Shown here: positions 1-7,182 of the stretch, one piece after another | Position numbering within the stretch: position 1 is the first letter of the stretch | Layout of the letters: each line of letters begins with the position of its first letter | Assembly (NCBI GenBank): GCA_029935325.1 | Contig: JAOZKO010000098.1 | Location: 1 to 9,027 of the forward strand | Reading direction: 5' to 3' | DNA length: 9,027 nucleotides | Origin: Bacteroidales bacterium | Lineage (GTDB): Bacteria; Bacteroidota; Bacteroidia; Bacteroidales; UBA1556 | Program-made: the position numbers and the translations under genes | The notes under the pieces: model-generated | Told to the model about the DNA's origin: nothing | The model's input: only the letters and a program-made list of their open reading frames with translations | The model's database searches: none

Positions 1-8
1 ATTCGTTT

Positions 9-26
9 ATCCGATAGCTATCGGAT
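9..26. repeat. 18-bp perfect palindrome
   Basis: ATCCGATAGCTATCGGAT is identical to its own reverse complement, so it could form a 9-bp cruciform or an RNA hairpin with almost no loop. No T-tract follows on either strand, so it does not look like a standard intrinsic terminator, although it lies downstream of hypF on the minus strand. It could be one copy of an interspersed palindromic element or a protein-binding dyad. The sequence does not decide between these. Confidence 0.6.
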
Positions 27-71
27 TGTTTATATAGTACTATTTAGTTTTTCTAGTTCTGTCCAAAAGTA

Positions 72-112
72 AAGGCTTCGCTCATTTGTTAAGCGTACAT
101 ACCGAAGGCTTC
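72..112. repeat. Short duplicated AAGGCTTC module
   Basis: AAGGCTTC occurs at 72-79 and again at 105-112, exactly 33 bp apart. The first copy extended to AAGGCTTCG also forms an imperfect inverted repeat (8 of 9) with CGAAGGCTT at 104-112, and CGCT/AGCG lie between them. On the minus strand one reading frame is open for about 26 codons across this stretch, but it has no start codon and matches no family I recognise. It may be a remnant of a gene or an intergenic repeat. Function unknown. Confidence 0.35.
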
Positions 113-136
113 ACGTGCCATGCAATTTCACCCACT

Positions 137-264
137 CTCCAACTCTCCCTTTCTCAACTTCTCCTTTTCTCCTTTTCTCCTTCTCTCCTTTTCTCCTTTT
201 CTCCGTATCTCCTTCTCTCCTTCTCTCCGTATCTCCTACTCTCCTACTCTCCTTTTCTCCTCTT
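137..264. repeat. Polypyrimidine tandem repeat, 16 units of 8 bp (CTCCNNNT)
   Basis: The tetramer CTCC recurs in strict 8-bp register at 137, 145, 161, 169, 177, 185, 193, 201, 209, 217, 225, 233, 241, 249 and 257; the unit at 153 reads CTCA. The second half of the unit varies (mostly TTTT or TTCT, also GTAT, TACT, AACT), usually ending in T. The plus strand is almost pure pyrimidine, so a minus-strand transcript would be purine-rich (GGAGAAAA-like). The array overlaps the last codons and the stop of hypF. The period-8 amino-acid pattern seen when the plus strand is translated comes from the repeat and does not indicate a gene. Confidence 0.92.
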
Positions 265-2532
265 TTCCTCCAAAACCTTAGCTGCAATTCCTAACTGTCC
301 AAGTGATAATCCACCATCATTTGCTGGTATTTTGCTTTGAACAAAAACTTCAAAGTCAATTGCACTGAGTTTATCCTCAAGCTTTTTACTCAGGTAAACA
401 TTCTGGAAACTTCCACCTGACAAAACTACTTTATTAATTTTATATTTAGCTCTCATTTGATTGCAAACCTCTATAATAATCTGCATTACTGTATTATGAA
501 ACTTCGTAGAGATTAATGATATTGGTAGTTGGCATATAATATCATCCACCAAAGCCTTAATCATTTGGTTAAAATCAATTATTCCATTACTAATTTCGTA
601 AGGATAAAATTCTGAATTATTTTCATCTTCTATAATATCCTCTAGCCTCATGGGAGCTTCTGCATGAAAACTAGATTCGGTACAGACGTTTAGAATTGCC
701 GAAACGGCATCAAATAATCTACCCGCTGAAGAGCTTAATGGTGAGTTGATATTCTTATGAATCATTTCCAGAATAAAACTTGTTTTTGTCTTATCAAGGT
801 TTTTTACAAATGGAATATTCAACTCCGCAAACTCCTTACCATAAGCAGAGTACAAATAGGAAACAGCTGTACGCCATGGCTCTTTAGTAACTTTATCTCC
901 ACCAGGTAGCGGTATATATTTAAAATGCGCAAATCTATCAAAAGAGCTCAAATCACCAATAAGAAATTCTCCTCCCCATATTTCGCCATCAGTTCCAAGT
1001 CCTGTTCCATCCATTATAATACCAATAACCCTCTCATCAAGTTGATTTTCCATCATACAAGAAGCCATATGCGCATGGTGATGCTGCACCCTAATAACTT
1101 GTATATCTTGCCTTAAAGCATATTGTGATGACAAATAATCTGGATGAAGATCGCAAGCAATATATTTTGGTTCAAATTTGTACAGATGTTTAAAGCGATT
1201 GATACTCTCCTCGAAAAACTCTAAGGTTTCTGCATTTTTCAAATCACCAATATGCTGCGAAACTATTCCTTGATTTGTTCTACCAATACAGAAAGTATTT
1301 ACCAATTCTGCCCCTACAGCCAATATACCATCTACTTGCATTCCCAAACGAATTGGTGAAGGTACAAATCCTCGCGAACGGCGAATTAGTCTTAATTTAT
1401 TATTGATAACCATAGCTACCGAATCATCAACGCGATTATGAATATCTCGATTATAAGAAACAATTGCAGCTATTTTTGGCAGAAAAGCCTCTGCTGCGCT
1501 TTCGTTACTAATAATAATTGGCTCTCCCGACAGATTTGCCGAAGTCAGAACCAAAGAATCCAGTTTACAATATTCAAATAAAAGATAATGAAAAGGCATA
1601 TAAGGCAAAACAGCGCCAATACTATTAAAACCTACTGAGATACTTTGTGGCAGCTTATTAATTGCTTTCAGCAATACAATTGGCTTTCGCCATGACTCAA
1701 GAGCTTCTTTTTCAGCATTATTAGCAAATGCATATTTCTCAAGGGTTTCCATATTCCGAAACATCACTGCAATTGGTTTACCATCACGATGTTTACTATT
1801 TCGAAGTTTCGTAACTGCCTCTTGCGAATTTGCATTACAAATCAAATTAAAGCCTCCAATACCTTTGAGCGCTATAGTTTCACCATTTTCCAAAAGCCTT
1901 GCTGTATTTTCTAATATCAACTCTATAGACTCTATTTTGCCATCAATTGATTTAAAAGTATAACTAGGCCCACAATCGACACACGCAATAGGTTGTGCAT
2001 GGAATCTACGATCCAGAACATTAGTATATTCTACTAAACAGCTTTTACATAAAGTAAAATCTAACATAGTTGTAAAAGGCCTATCATAGGGCAAATCTTT
2101 GATAATTGTAAATCGTGGTCCACAATGGGTACAGTTTGTTAGAGGATAGTTTATGCGCTTAGGCTGAGCTTTAATATCTTGCAAGCAATTTTCACAAACA
2201 GCAATATCGGGGCTTACCTCGGTAATTTCATCTTTAATAGCATTATTCGTACTATGCACTATGGTGAAATCAGAAAATCCCATAAATGGAACTTCTTTAA
2301 TTTCAATGTTTTCAATAACGGAGGCCCTCGGTGCCTGCTTTTGTATCTGCTTTACAAATTCTTTGGAAATATCGCTACTACAATTTATATTGATTATCAC
2401 ACCATCATTACGGTTATCAACAGTTCCAAATAGCTTAAACTGCTTTGCTAGAAGCACTATAAAAGGTCTAAAACCAACACCTTGTACAAGCCCTATTATT
2501 CTAATGCGATATGTTGTTTCCTCCGAATACAT
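244..2532 (-). CDS. hypF: Carbamoyltransferase HypF, [NiFe]-hydrogenase maturation
   Basis: HypF makes carbamoyl-adenylate from carbamoyl phosphate and ATP and passes the carbamoyl group to the C-terminal cysteine of HypE, the source of the cyanide ligands of the NiFe active site; it acts in the cytoplasm. The 762 residues are full length (E. coli HypF is about 750) and all domains are present. The acylphosphatase domain has VQGVGFR at 16-22 and the catalytic Asn at about 40. Two zinc-finger pairs follow: CxxC at 113/116, 134/137, 162/165 and 184/187. A YrdC-like domain (about 200-390) carries KHRDGKP at 247-253 and LTSANLSGEP at 329-338. A Kae1-like domain has VQHHHAHMAS at 482-491, MDGTGLGTDG at 507-516 and LSGGSFQN at 704-711. 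The ATG start lies just before the conserved acylphosphatase strand, with no other in-frame Met nearby. The last seven or so codons and the TAG stop lie in an 8-bp tandem repeat. No other hyp gene is in the window. Confidence 0.97.
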   Translation of the reverse strand: MYSEETTYRIRIIGLVQGVGFRPFIVLLAKQFKLFGTVDNRNDGVIININCSSDISKEFVKQIQKQAPRASVIENIEIKEVPFMGFSDFTIVHSTNNAIKDEITEVSPDIAVCENCLQDIKAQPKRINYPLTNCTHCGPRFTIIKDLPYDRPFTTMLDFTLCKSCLVEYTNVLDRRFHAQPIACVDCGPSYTFKSIDGKIESIELILENTARLLENGETIALKGIGGFNLICNANSQEAVTKLRNSKHRDGKPIAVMFRNMETLEKYAFANNAEKEALESWRKPIVLLKAINKLPQSISVGFNSIGAVLPYMPFHYLLFEYCKLDSLVLTSANLSGEPIIISNESAAEAFLPKIAAIVSYNRDIHNRVDDSVAMVINNKLRLIRRSRGFVPSPIRLGMQVDGILAVGAELVNTFCIGRTNQGIVSQHIGDLKNAETLEFFEESINRFKHLYKFEPKYIACDLHPDYLSSQYALRQDIQVIRVQHHHAHMASCMMENQLDERVIGIIMDGTGLGTDGEIWGGEFLIGDLSSFDRFAHFKYIPLPGGDKVTKEPWRTAVSYLYSAYGKEFAELNIPFVKNLDKTKTSFILEMIHKNINSPLSSSAGRLFDAVSAILNVCTESSFHAEAPMRLEDIIEDENNSEFYPYEISNGIIDFNQMIKALVDDIICQLPISLISTKFHNTVMQIIIEVCNQMRAKYKINKVVLSGGSFQNVYLSKKLEDKLSAIDFEVFVQSKIPANDGGLSLGQLGIAAKVLEEKRRKGE

Positions 2533-2538
2533 TCAATA

Positions 2539-2568
2539 CAAAAGTAAGTATTGTTATTGATGTAACAA
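2539..2568 (-). promoter_or_regulatory. Bacteroidetes-type promoter of hypF (TTG-N19-TAnnTTTG)
   Basis: On the minus strand TTG (2568-2566) is followed by exactly 19 bases and then TACTTTTG (2546-2539), matching the Bacteroidetes consensus of a -33 TTG/TTTG and a -7 TAnnTTTG at 17-23 bp spacing. Only six bases separate the -7 box from the hypF ATG, so transcription would begin at or within a few bases of the start codon, giving a leaderless or nearly leaderless mRNA. There is no room for a ribosome binding site. Confidence 0.65.
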
Positions 2569-2599
2569 GAGAAAAATGTAGAATTATTGCAATATATTT

Positions 2600-2613
2600 A
2601 TGATAAATATCAA
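2600..2613 (-). promoter_or_regulatory. Possible FNR/CRP-family operator upstream of hypF
   Basis: On the minus strand the sequence is TTGAT-ATTT-ATCAT, nine of ten matches to the FNR consensus TTGAT-N4-ATCAA. It overlaps a 17-bp dyad (2594-2610, 8-bp arms ATATTTAT/ATAAATAT around one base). Its centre lies about 70-75 bp upstream of the inferred hypF transcription start, a distance used by class I CRP/FNR activators. The region is very AT-rich, so a chance match is quite possible, and which CRP/FNR regulator the organism has is unknown. Confidence 0.3.
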
Positions 2614-2632
2614 ATATAGAATTCAGGATAGA

Positions 2633-2646
2633 TCAGAATATTCTGA
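2633..2646. repeat. 14-bp perfect palindrome
   Basis: TCAGAATATTCTGA is a perfect palindrome lying between the terminator of the upstream minus-strand gene and the hypF promoter. It is not followed by a T-tract in either direction that would suit a terminator. It may be an operator half-site pair for a dimeric regulator of hypF, about 100 bp from the inferred transcription start, or it may be chance. Confidence 0.35.
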
Positions 2647-2649
2647 CAT

Positions 2650-2685
2650 AAAAAAAGCCTGAAAACAATTATATTTTCAAGCCTT
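2650..2685 (-). terminator. Intrinsic terminator of the type IX-secreted protein gene
   Basis: Read on the minus strand, AAGGCTTGAAAA (2685-2674) pairs with TTTTCAGGCTTT (2665-2654) in a 12-bp stem with two G-U pairs, an 8-base loop, and a run of seven T that begins at the stem base and ends at 2650. The G-U pairs make the hairpin continuous only in the minus-strand RNA, so it is directional. It starts 33 bp after the stop codon of the 2719-4449 gene and should insulate hypF from read-through. Confidence 0.85.
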
Positions 2686-2718
2686 AATCAATTAATGGAA
2701 AGCAAGGTTAAATAGTTA

Positions 2719-4449
2719 TTAATTAACTACAAACCTTTTTACAACGCTTTGCTCTCCTTCAACCATTTTGAGTAAGTATATTCCTTTTTGCATTTCACTT
2801 GTTGAAATTTGCGTTAGTCCGCTTTGAGTATTCACTTGCTTAATAAGGCGTCCTGACATATCATATATTTCAATGCTTGCATTTGTTTCTTCGCTTATGC
2901 TAATATTTAGCATTGCTCCTGCTTGTATTGGGTTAGGATATAATTTTATTTCTTTTAAATCGCTGTTAATATTAACAAATACTATTGAAGAAAGAGTAGT
3001 CTTGCCATCAAAATCAACCTGCTTTAGCTGGTAATAATTAACACCTACCTCTGCATTATAATCTTCGGCTTGGTAGTATAAGATTGTATTTGAGTTACCA
3101 TTACCATCAACTGTAGCTACTACCTTAAAGTTATAACCATCTGTTGAACGAAGTACTTCAAAATAATCATTGTTTTCTTCAGTAGCTGTTGCCCAAGCAA
3201 TATTAACTTTCTTTTCGTTTACTAATTCTACCTCAAAGCTAAGTAATTGAACTGGCAAGGTATTAACTCCTGCATTACAGATATCACATGTTACATTATT
3301 TGCTTTTGCTCCACCGGTTGGATCTGTAGTTCCATCTGAATTGCATAAAGAACCTGCACCATCAATATCACCACCACCAGAAACAGATGCATCTACATAC
3401 ATATTTCCGTTATTATCAATCTGATTACTATTATCTAAATCGCCTACAATATATAGTATTCCAGCATTATCAATATATCCATTATTATCAACATTTCCCT
3501 CTACTATAAAGTTACCGTCATTATCAAAAGATGTTGAACTCCATTTATTTTCAAAATTACCCTCTATAGTAAATGTACCTGAATTTGTAATATCGCTTTT
3601 ATTAAGCATATCGCCATTAATATCAGTTGTACCTGTACTTGTTAACTGAGCTTCATTTGTAAAATCTTCGCTAGCAACATAACCACTATTTGTCATTGGT
3701 CCTCTATTAATAATATTACCATCAACTTCTAAAGTATCAGATACTGTAAGCGTTGCAGCCCAATCATTTCTAAAGTTACCTTCTACCTCTACTTTATTTC
3801 CTAATGAAGCAGTTCCTCTATTAGTCATATCTGATTCAACATATATATTACCAGTAGTTGTAAAGCTTGCACTCCAATCGTTAATAAAATTACCTTCTAC
3901 TTCAATATCGCCGGTACTAGTAAATGTGCTTTTGTTTTTAAAATTTCCTTCTACTTCAATAATACCATTATTAGTAAATATGCCACTAGTTGAGTTTGTA
4001 AAATTTCCTCCAACTTCCATAGTCCCATTATTTACAAATGTACCTTCTTTGCTTAAAAAATTATCTTTTAGTTCTATTAATCCGTTATTGATTCCAATTG
4101 TGCTTCCCCAATCGAAAGTAAGGTTTCTTATATCTAGTGTACCATTATTAATTAGGGTGGCATTTTCTTTTACTGTAATAGTCTTACTTGTTTTATAAAT
4201 ACTACTTCCTGTATTAACTACAACATAACCATATATATTAATATTAGCAACCAACTTAACATCATGAGAAACATAAACAGTATCAGTAAATCCCCAAGTC
4301 ATAGGAGGAATAGAAGGAGTCCATGTTGTGTTTTTATTCCACTTACCATCACTAATTGTTTGGTAAACTGTTGAATAAACATCTATTGTTACTAACAATA
4401 GTAAGGTGGCTAGAATACTTGTTCGTTTGATTTGGTTAAAGTTGAGCAT
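2719..4449 (-). CDS. Repeat-rich secreted protein with type IX sorting domain
   Basis: This is a predicted exported surface or extracellular protein of 576 residues. An N-terminal signal peptide (basic LNFNQIKRT, then hydrophobic about 11-21) leads into a DGKWNKNTTWTP segment at 34-45, resembling the start of many Bacteroidetes beta-helix proteins. Residues about 95-360 consist of some fourteen short rungs built on NNGxxxVEGNF and related forms, spaced near 18-21 residues, suggesting a beta-solenoid. Cysteines at 369, 388 and 391 end the repeats. Residues about 399-492 (LPVQLLSF, NNDYFEVLRSTDG, YYQLKQVDFDG) form the fibronectin-like module usual before sorting tails. Residues about 498-576 (IKLYPNP, IEIYDMSGRLI, QKGIYLLKM, KRFVVN) are a type A C-terminal sorting domain recognised by the Por/type IX system. 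No enzymatic motif is visible; adhesion or a matrix role is a guess. No clear promoter was found. A strong terminator follows, so it is probably transcribed alone. Confidence 0.93.
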   Translation of the reverse strand: MLNFNQIKRTSILATLLLLVTIDVYSTVYQTISDGKWNKNTTWTPSIPPMTWGFTDTVYVSHDVKLVANINIYGYVVVNTGSSIYKTSKTITVKENATLINNGTLDIRNLTFDWGSTIGINNGLIELKDNFLSKEGTFVNNGTMEVGGNFTNSTSGIFTNNGIIEVEGNFKNKSTFTSTGDIEVEGNFINDWSASFTTTGNIYVESDMTNRGTASLGNKVEVEGNFRNDWAATLTVSDTLEVDGNIINRGPMTNSGYVASEDFTNEAQLTSTGTTDINGDMLNKSDITNSGTFTIEGNFENKWSSTSFDNDGNFIVEGNVDNNGYIDNAGILYIVGDLDNSNQIDNNGNMYVDASVSGGGDIDGAGSLCNSDGTTDPTGGAKANNVTCDICNAGVNTLPVQLLSFEVELVNEKKVNIAWATATEENNDYFEVLRSTDGYNFKVVATVDGNGNSNTILYYQAEDYNAEVGVNYYQLKQVDFDGKTTLSSIVFVNINSDLKEIKLYPNPIQAGAMLNISISEETNASIEIYDMSGRLIKQVNTQSGLTQISTSEMQKGIYLLKMVEGEQSVVKRFVVN

Positions 4450-4657
4450 AACTTATATTTATATTTGATTGAGTTTTGTTGAATTTTTATCTTTGTGCGA
4501 TAACTAATTCGCCAACAATGTAATAAATATCATGCCAAACTCATATATCAGCTGTATATCAATTCTTTATAGAGAAGTGCGCATACTCATACTTTCCCAA
4601 TTATAGAATTATTTACTCAAAATGAAAATAATTATTGAAGATTTTAGGGTCGTTTAG

Positions 4658-7153
4658 TTATATTTGTAACAGATTTCCAATCTGATAAATAAGGAAAGCT
4701 GCGACCCAAGCAATTGCAGTGGTATATACTAGGGCAAAAATAGCCCATTTCCATGCGCCAGACTCTTTGCGTATTGCTGCCAGAGTAGCTACACAAGGAA
4801 AATAAAACAAAACAAATACTAAAAAGCCTAATGCAACAGCGGGGGTATAAACCTTCTGCCCGGCTTTGGGACCGGTTGTATATGTTGCTTCTTGAAGCTT
4901 CTGCTGTAAGGATTGTGAGGCATCACCATCAGTTTGGTATAAAACACCCATGGTGGAAATTACAATTTCTTTTGCTGCCATTCCACTTATTAAACTCACA
5001 CCAATTTTCCAATCGAAACCTAGAGGTCGGATTGTAGGCTCAATAAAATGACCAAGCTGCCCAATATATGACTTCTCCTGGCGCTCAGCTTCTTGCGCTA
5101 ATACAATTTGTTTTATGGCAGTATTTTGTAAAATAATAATGCTATCTGTAGAAGCACTATTCTCAATAGCAACCTTATTTGATACTTCTATTTTTTCAGC
5201 TTCATAATCTCTGGAGTAGTCGATATCTCGTGGAAAATAACCTAATGCCCACATCAATACAGAGGCGATTAAAATAATTCCAGCCATTTTCTTTAAATAC
5301 ATTGCTGCTTTAAACCACATATGTTTAACAATGGTAAAAGAAGTAGGAACTCTATAAGGTGGCAACTCCATTACAAATGGTAGCTCCCGAGCTTTTAGAA
5401 GTGTTTTCTTGAAAATCCACGCAACAATACCTGCCATTGCTATTCCCAAGGAATAGATAAGAAACAAAGTATTTCCTGGGTGGTCGGGAAAGAATGCACT
5501 TATTATTAATACATAAACAGGGAGTCTTGCACTGCATGACATAAATGGATTTATAAGCATTGTCACCAATCGGTCGTTTCTACCCTCGATAGTACGAGTA
5601 GCCATTATTGCGGGCACATTACAGCCAAACCCCATTAGTAAGGGGATAAATGACCGACCATGAAGCCCTACTTTATGCATAATTTTATCAACAATAAAAG
5701 CCACACGAGCCATATAGCCCGTATCTTCCATTAAAGCAATAAAGAAAAATAAGATTAATATATTAGGTAAAAAGCTAATTACACTTCCCACACCGCCAAT
5801 AATTCCATCAACTAATAAGTCTCGAAAAATTCCTGCTTGCATCAATGAATACACCCATGAGCCAAGAATACCAACACCACTATCAATCCATGCCTGAGGA
5901 TAGCTACCAAGAATAAATGTTGCTTGAAACATTATCCACATTAAGAAGATAAAAAACGGAAAGCTATATAATCTATTGGTAATAAAACCATCTACAATTC
6001 TTGTAATATCTCTTCTATCCAGTTTATTACCAGGCTTAAAGGTTTCCTTTAATGCTCCATGTATAAATCCATATTTTGCATCAGTAATTGCTGATTCCGC
6101 ACTTTCCTTAAAATAGGATTGTATGCGCTCACCTCTTTCTGTAGCTAAGCTTTTTATTTCAAAAGCATTATAACAAGTGTCTATCTTTTGAATGGCATCT
6201 TTATCTCCTTCCAGCAGTTTAATTGCTAAAAATCGGGAAGAAATCTTATCAGTAAGGTCAAAGTTAGCAGGGTCTTTAATTAAATCCTGAACTTGTATTA
6301 TTGATTTTTCAAGACATCTACCATAATTAATATGTATATGCCTTTCGATAGGATTATTACCTTCAAATACTTCAACAACTAAATTGAAAAGGGATTTAAT
6401 ACCTATATTCTTAGCACCAACAGTTCTCGACATTGGTATTCCCAACATTTGCGATAGGGTGATATCATCAAGTTTATCCTTACGTTTTTCCAATTCATCG
6501 GACATATTCAAAGCCATTACAAGCTTAATATCCATATCTATTAATTGGGTAGTGAGATATAGATTCCTCTCGAGATTTGATGCGTCAATAACATTAACAA
6601 CCACATCAGGCATTTCGTCGTGAATAAAATTACGAACGAATATTTCTTCTGGGCTATAAGCAGTCAGTGAGTATGTACCTGGGAGGTCAATAATATTTAT
6701 TTTATAACCACCATGATTAAAGGCGGCATTCTTAGCATCAACAGTAACTCCACTATAGTTACCCACATGCTCATGCATTCCCGAAACGCGATTAAAAATA
6801 GTAGTCTTACCACAATTAGGGTTTCCAACAAAAGCTACATTGATAGTTTTTAGTTTAAGGTTTTTCTGTTTTATTCCGCTATCATCTTTTATTGTCCCTT
6901 TAAAATTGAAATCTTCGGAAAGAGTTTCACCAGAGCCTAGCAATTCGATTAGGCTTGCCTCTGTCTCCCTAAGCGAAACATCGTAACCCATTATAGCAAA
7001 CTCAATAGGATCTTGCAAAGGCGCACGTTTAACAACAGAAACCTCTTGGCCACTAACAAATCCCATTTCCATAATTCGACGACGGAATGCTCCCCTCCCC
7101 CGTATTTTGGAAATAACTCCCTTTTGTCCCTGCTTTAATTCGCTTAACTTCAA
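4658..7153 (-). CDS. feoB: Ferrous iron transporter FeoAB fusion
   Basis: GTP-dependent Fe2+ importer of the inner membrane with FeoA fused in front of FeoB, an arrangement common in Bacteroidetes. Of its 831 residues, 1-72 form the SH3-like FeoA domain (MKLSELKQGQKG, RRIMEMGF at 25-32). The G domain follows: G1 GNPNCGKT 110-117, G2 Thr about 137, G3 DLPG 156-159, G4 NMSD 216-219 (FeoB-type, not NKxD), G5 SRTVGAK near 242-248. A helical GDI-like region covers about 270-370. The membrane core from about 390 holds gate motifs GFGCNVPA 508-515 (Cys511) and NPFMSCSARLPVY 535-547 (Cys540), plus AAKEIVISTMGVLY at 726-739. A charged soluble stretch lies at about 641-697. The reading frame has no ATG near the FeoA start; TTG at 7153 gives the family-typical N-terminus, and a stop lies eight codons upstream. 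No Fur-type box or classical terminator is convincing nearby. Confidence 0.97.
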   Translation of the reverse strand: MKLSELKQGQKGVISKIRGRGAFRRRIMEMGFVSGQEVSVVKRAPLQDPIEFAIMGYDVSLRETEASLIELLGSGETLSEDFNFKGTIKDDSGIKQKNLKLKTINVAFVGNPNCGKTTIFNRVSGMHEHVGNYSGVTVDAKNAAFNHGGYKINIIDLPGTYSLTAYSPEEIFVRNFIHDEMPDVVVNVIDASNLERNLYLTTQLIDMDIKLVMALNMSDELEKRKDKLDDITLSQMLGIPMSRTVGAKNIGIKSLFNLVVEVFEGNNPIERHIHINYGRCLEKSIIQVQDLIKDPANFDLTDKISSRFLAIKLLEGDKDAIQKIDTCYNAFEIKSLATERGERIQSYFKESAESAITDAKYGFIHGALKETFKPGNKLDRRDITRIVDGFITNRLYSFPFFIFLMWIMFQATFILGSYPQAWIDSGVGILGSWVYSLMQAGIFRDLLVDGIIGGVGSVISFLPNILILFFFIALMEDTGYMARVAFIVDKIMHKVGLHGRSFIPLLMGFGCNVPAIMATRTIEGRNDRLVTMLINPFMSCSARLPVYVLIISAFFPDHPGNTLFLIYSLGIAMAGIVAWIFKKTLLKARELPFVMELPPYRVPTSFTIVKHMWFKAAMYLKKMAGIILIASVLMWALGYFPRDIDYSRDYEAEKIEVSNKVAIENSASTDSIIILQNTAIKQIVLAQEAERQEKSYIGQLGHFIEPTIRPLGFDWKIGVSLISGMAAKEIVISTMGVLYQTDGDASQSLQQKLQEATYTTGPKAGQKVYTPAVALGFLVFVLFYFPCVATLAAIRKESGAWKWAIFALVYTTAIAWVAAFLIYQIGNLLQI

Positions 7154-7182
7154 AACAATTGATCTAGTATTAATTTAGGATG

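Noticed and set aside
86..340. Plus-strand open frame with a period-8 Leu/Ser/Phe/Pro peptide
   Set aside because: It is created by translation of the 8-bp polypyrimidine repeat, overlaps hypF antisense, and resembles no protein family.
3926..4198. Plus-strand open frame inside the type IX-secreted protein gene
   Set aside because: It is an antisense shadow of the repeated GNF/EVEG coding units, so its own periodicity is inherited.
4527..4561. Three copies of ATATCA upstream of the type IX-secreted protein gene, two of them 11 bp apart
   Set aside because: The copies are short and AT-rich with irregular overall spacing. Chance is a sufficient explanation.
4607..4633. AATTATTT/AAATAATT inverted repeat after feoAB as a terminator
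   Set aside because: The stem is only 8 A-T pairs around an 11-base loop with no T-tract, so it is too weak to call a terminator.
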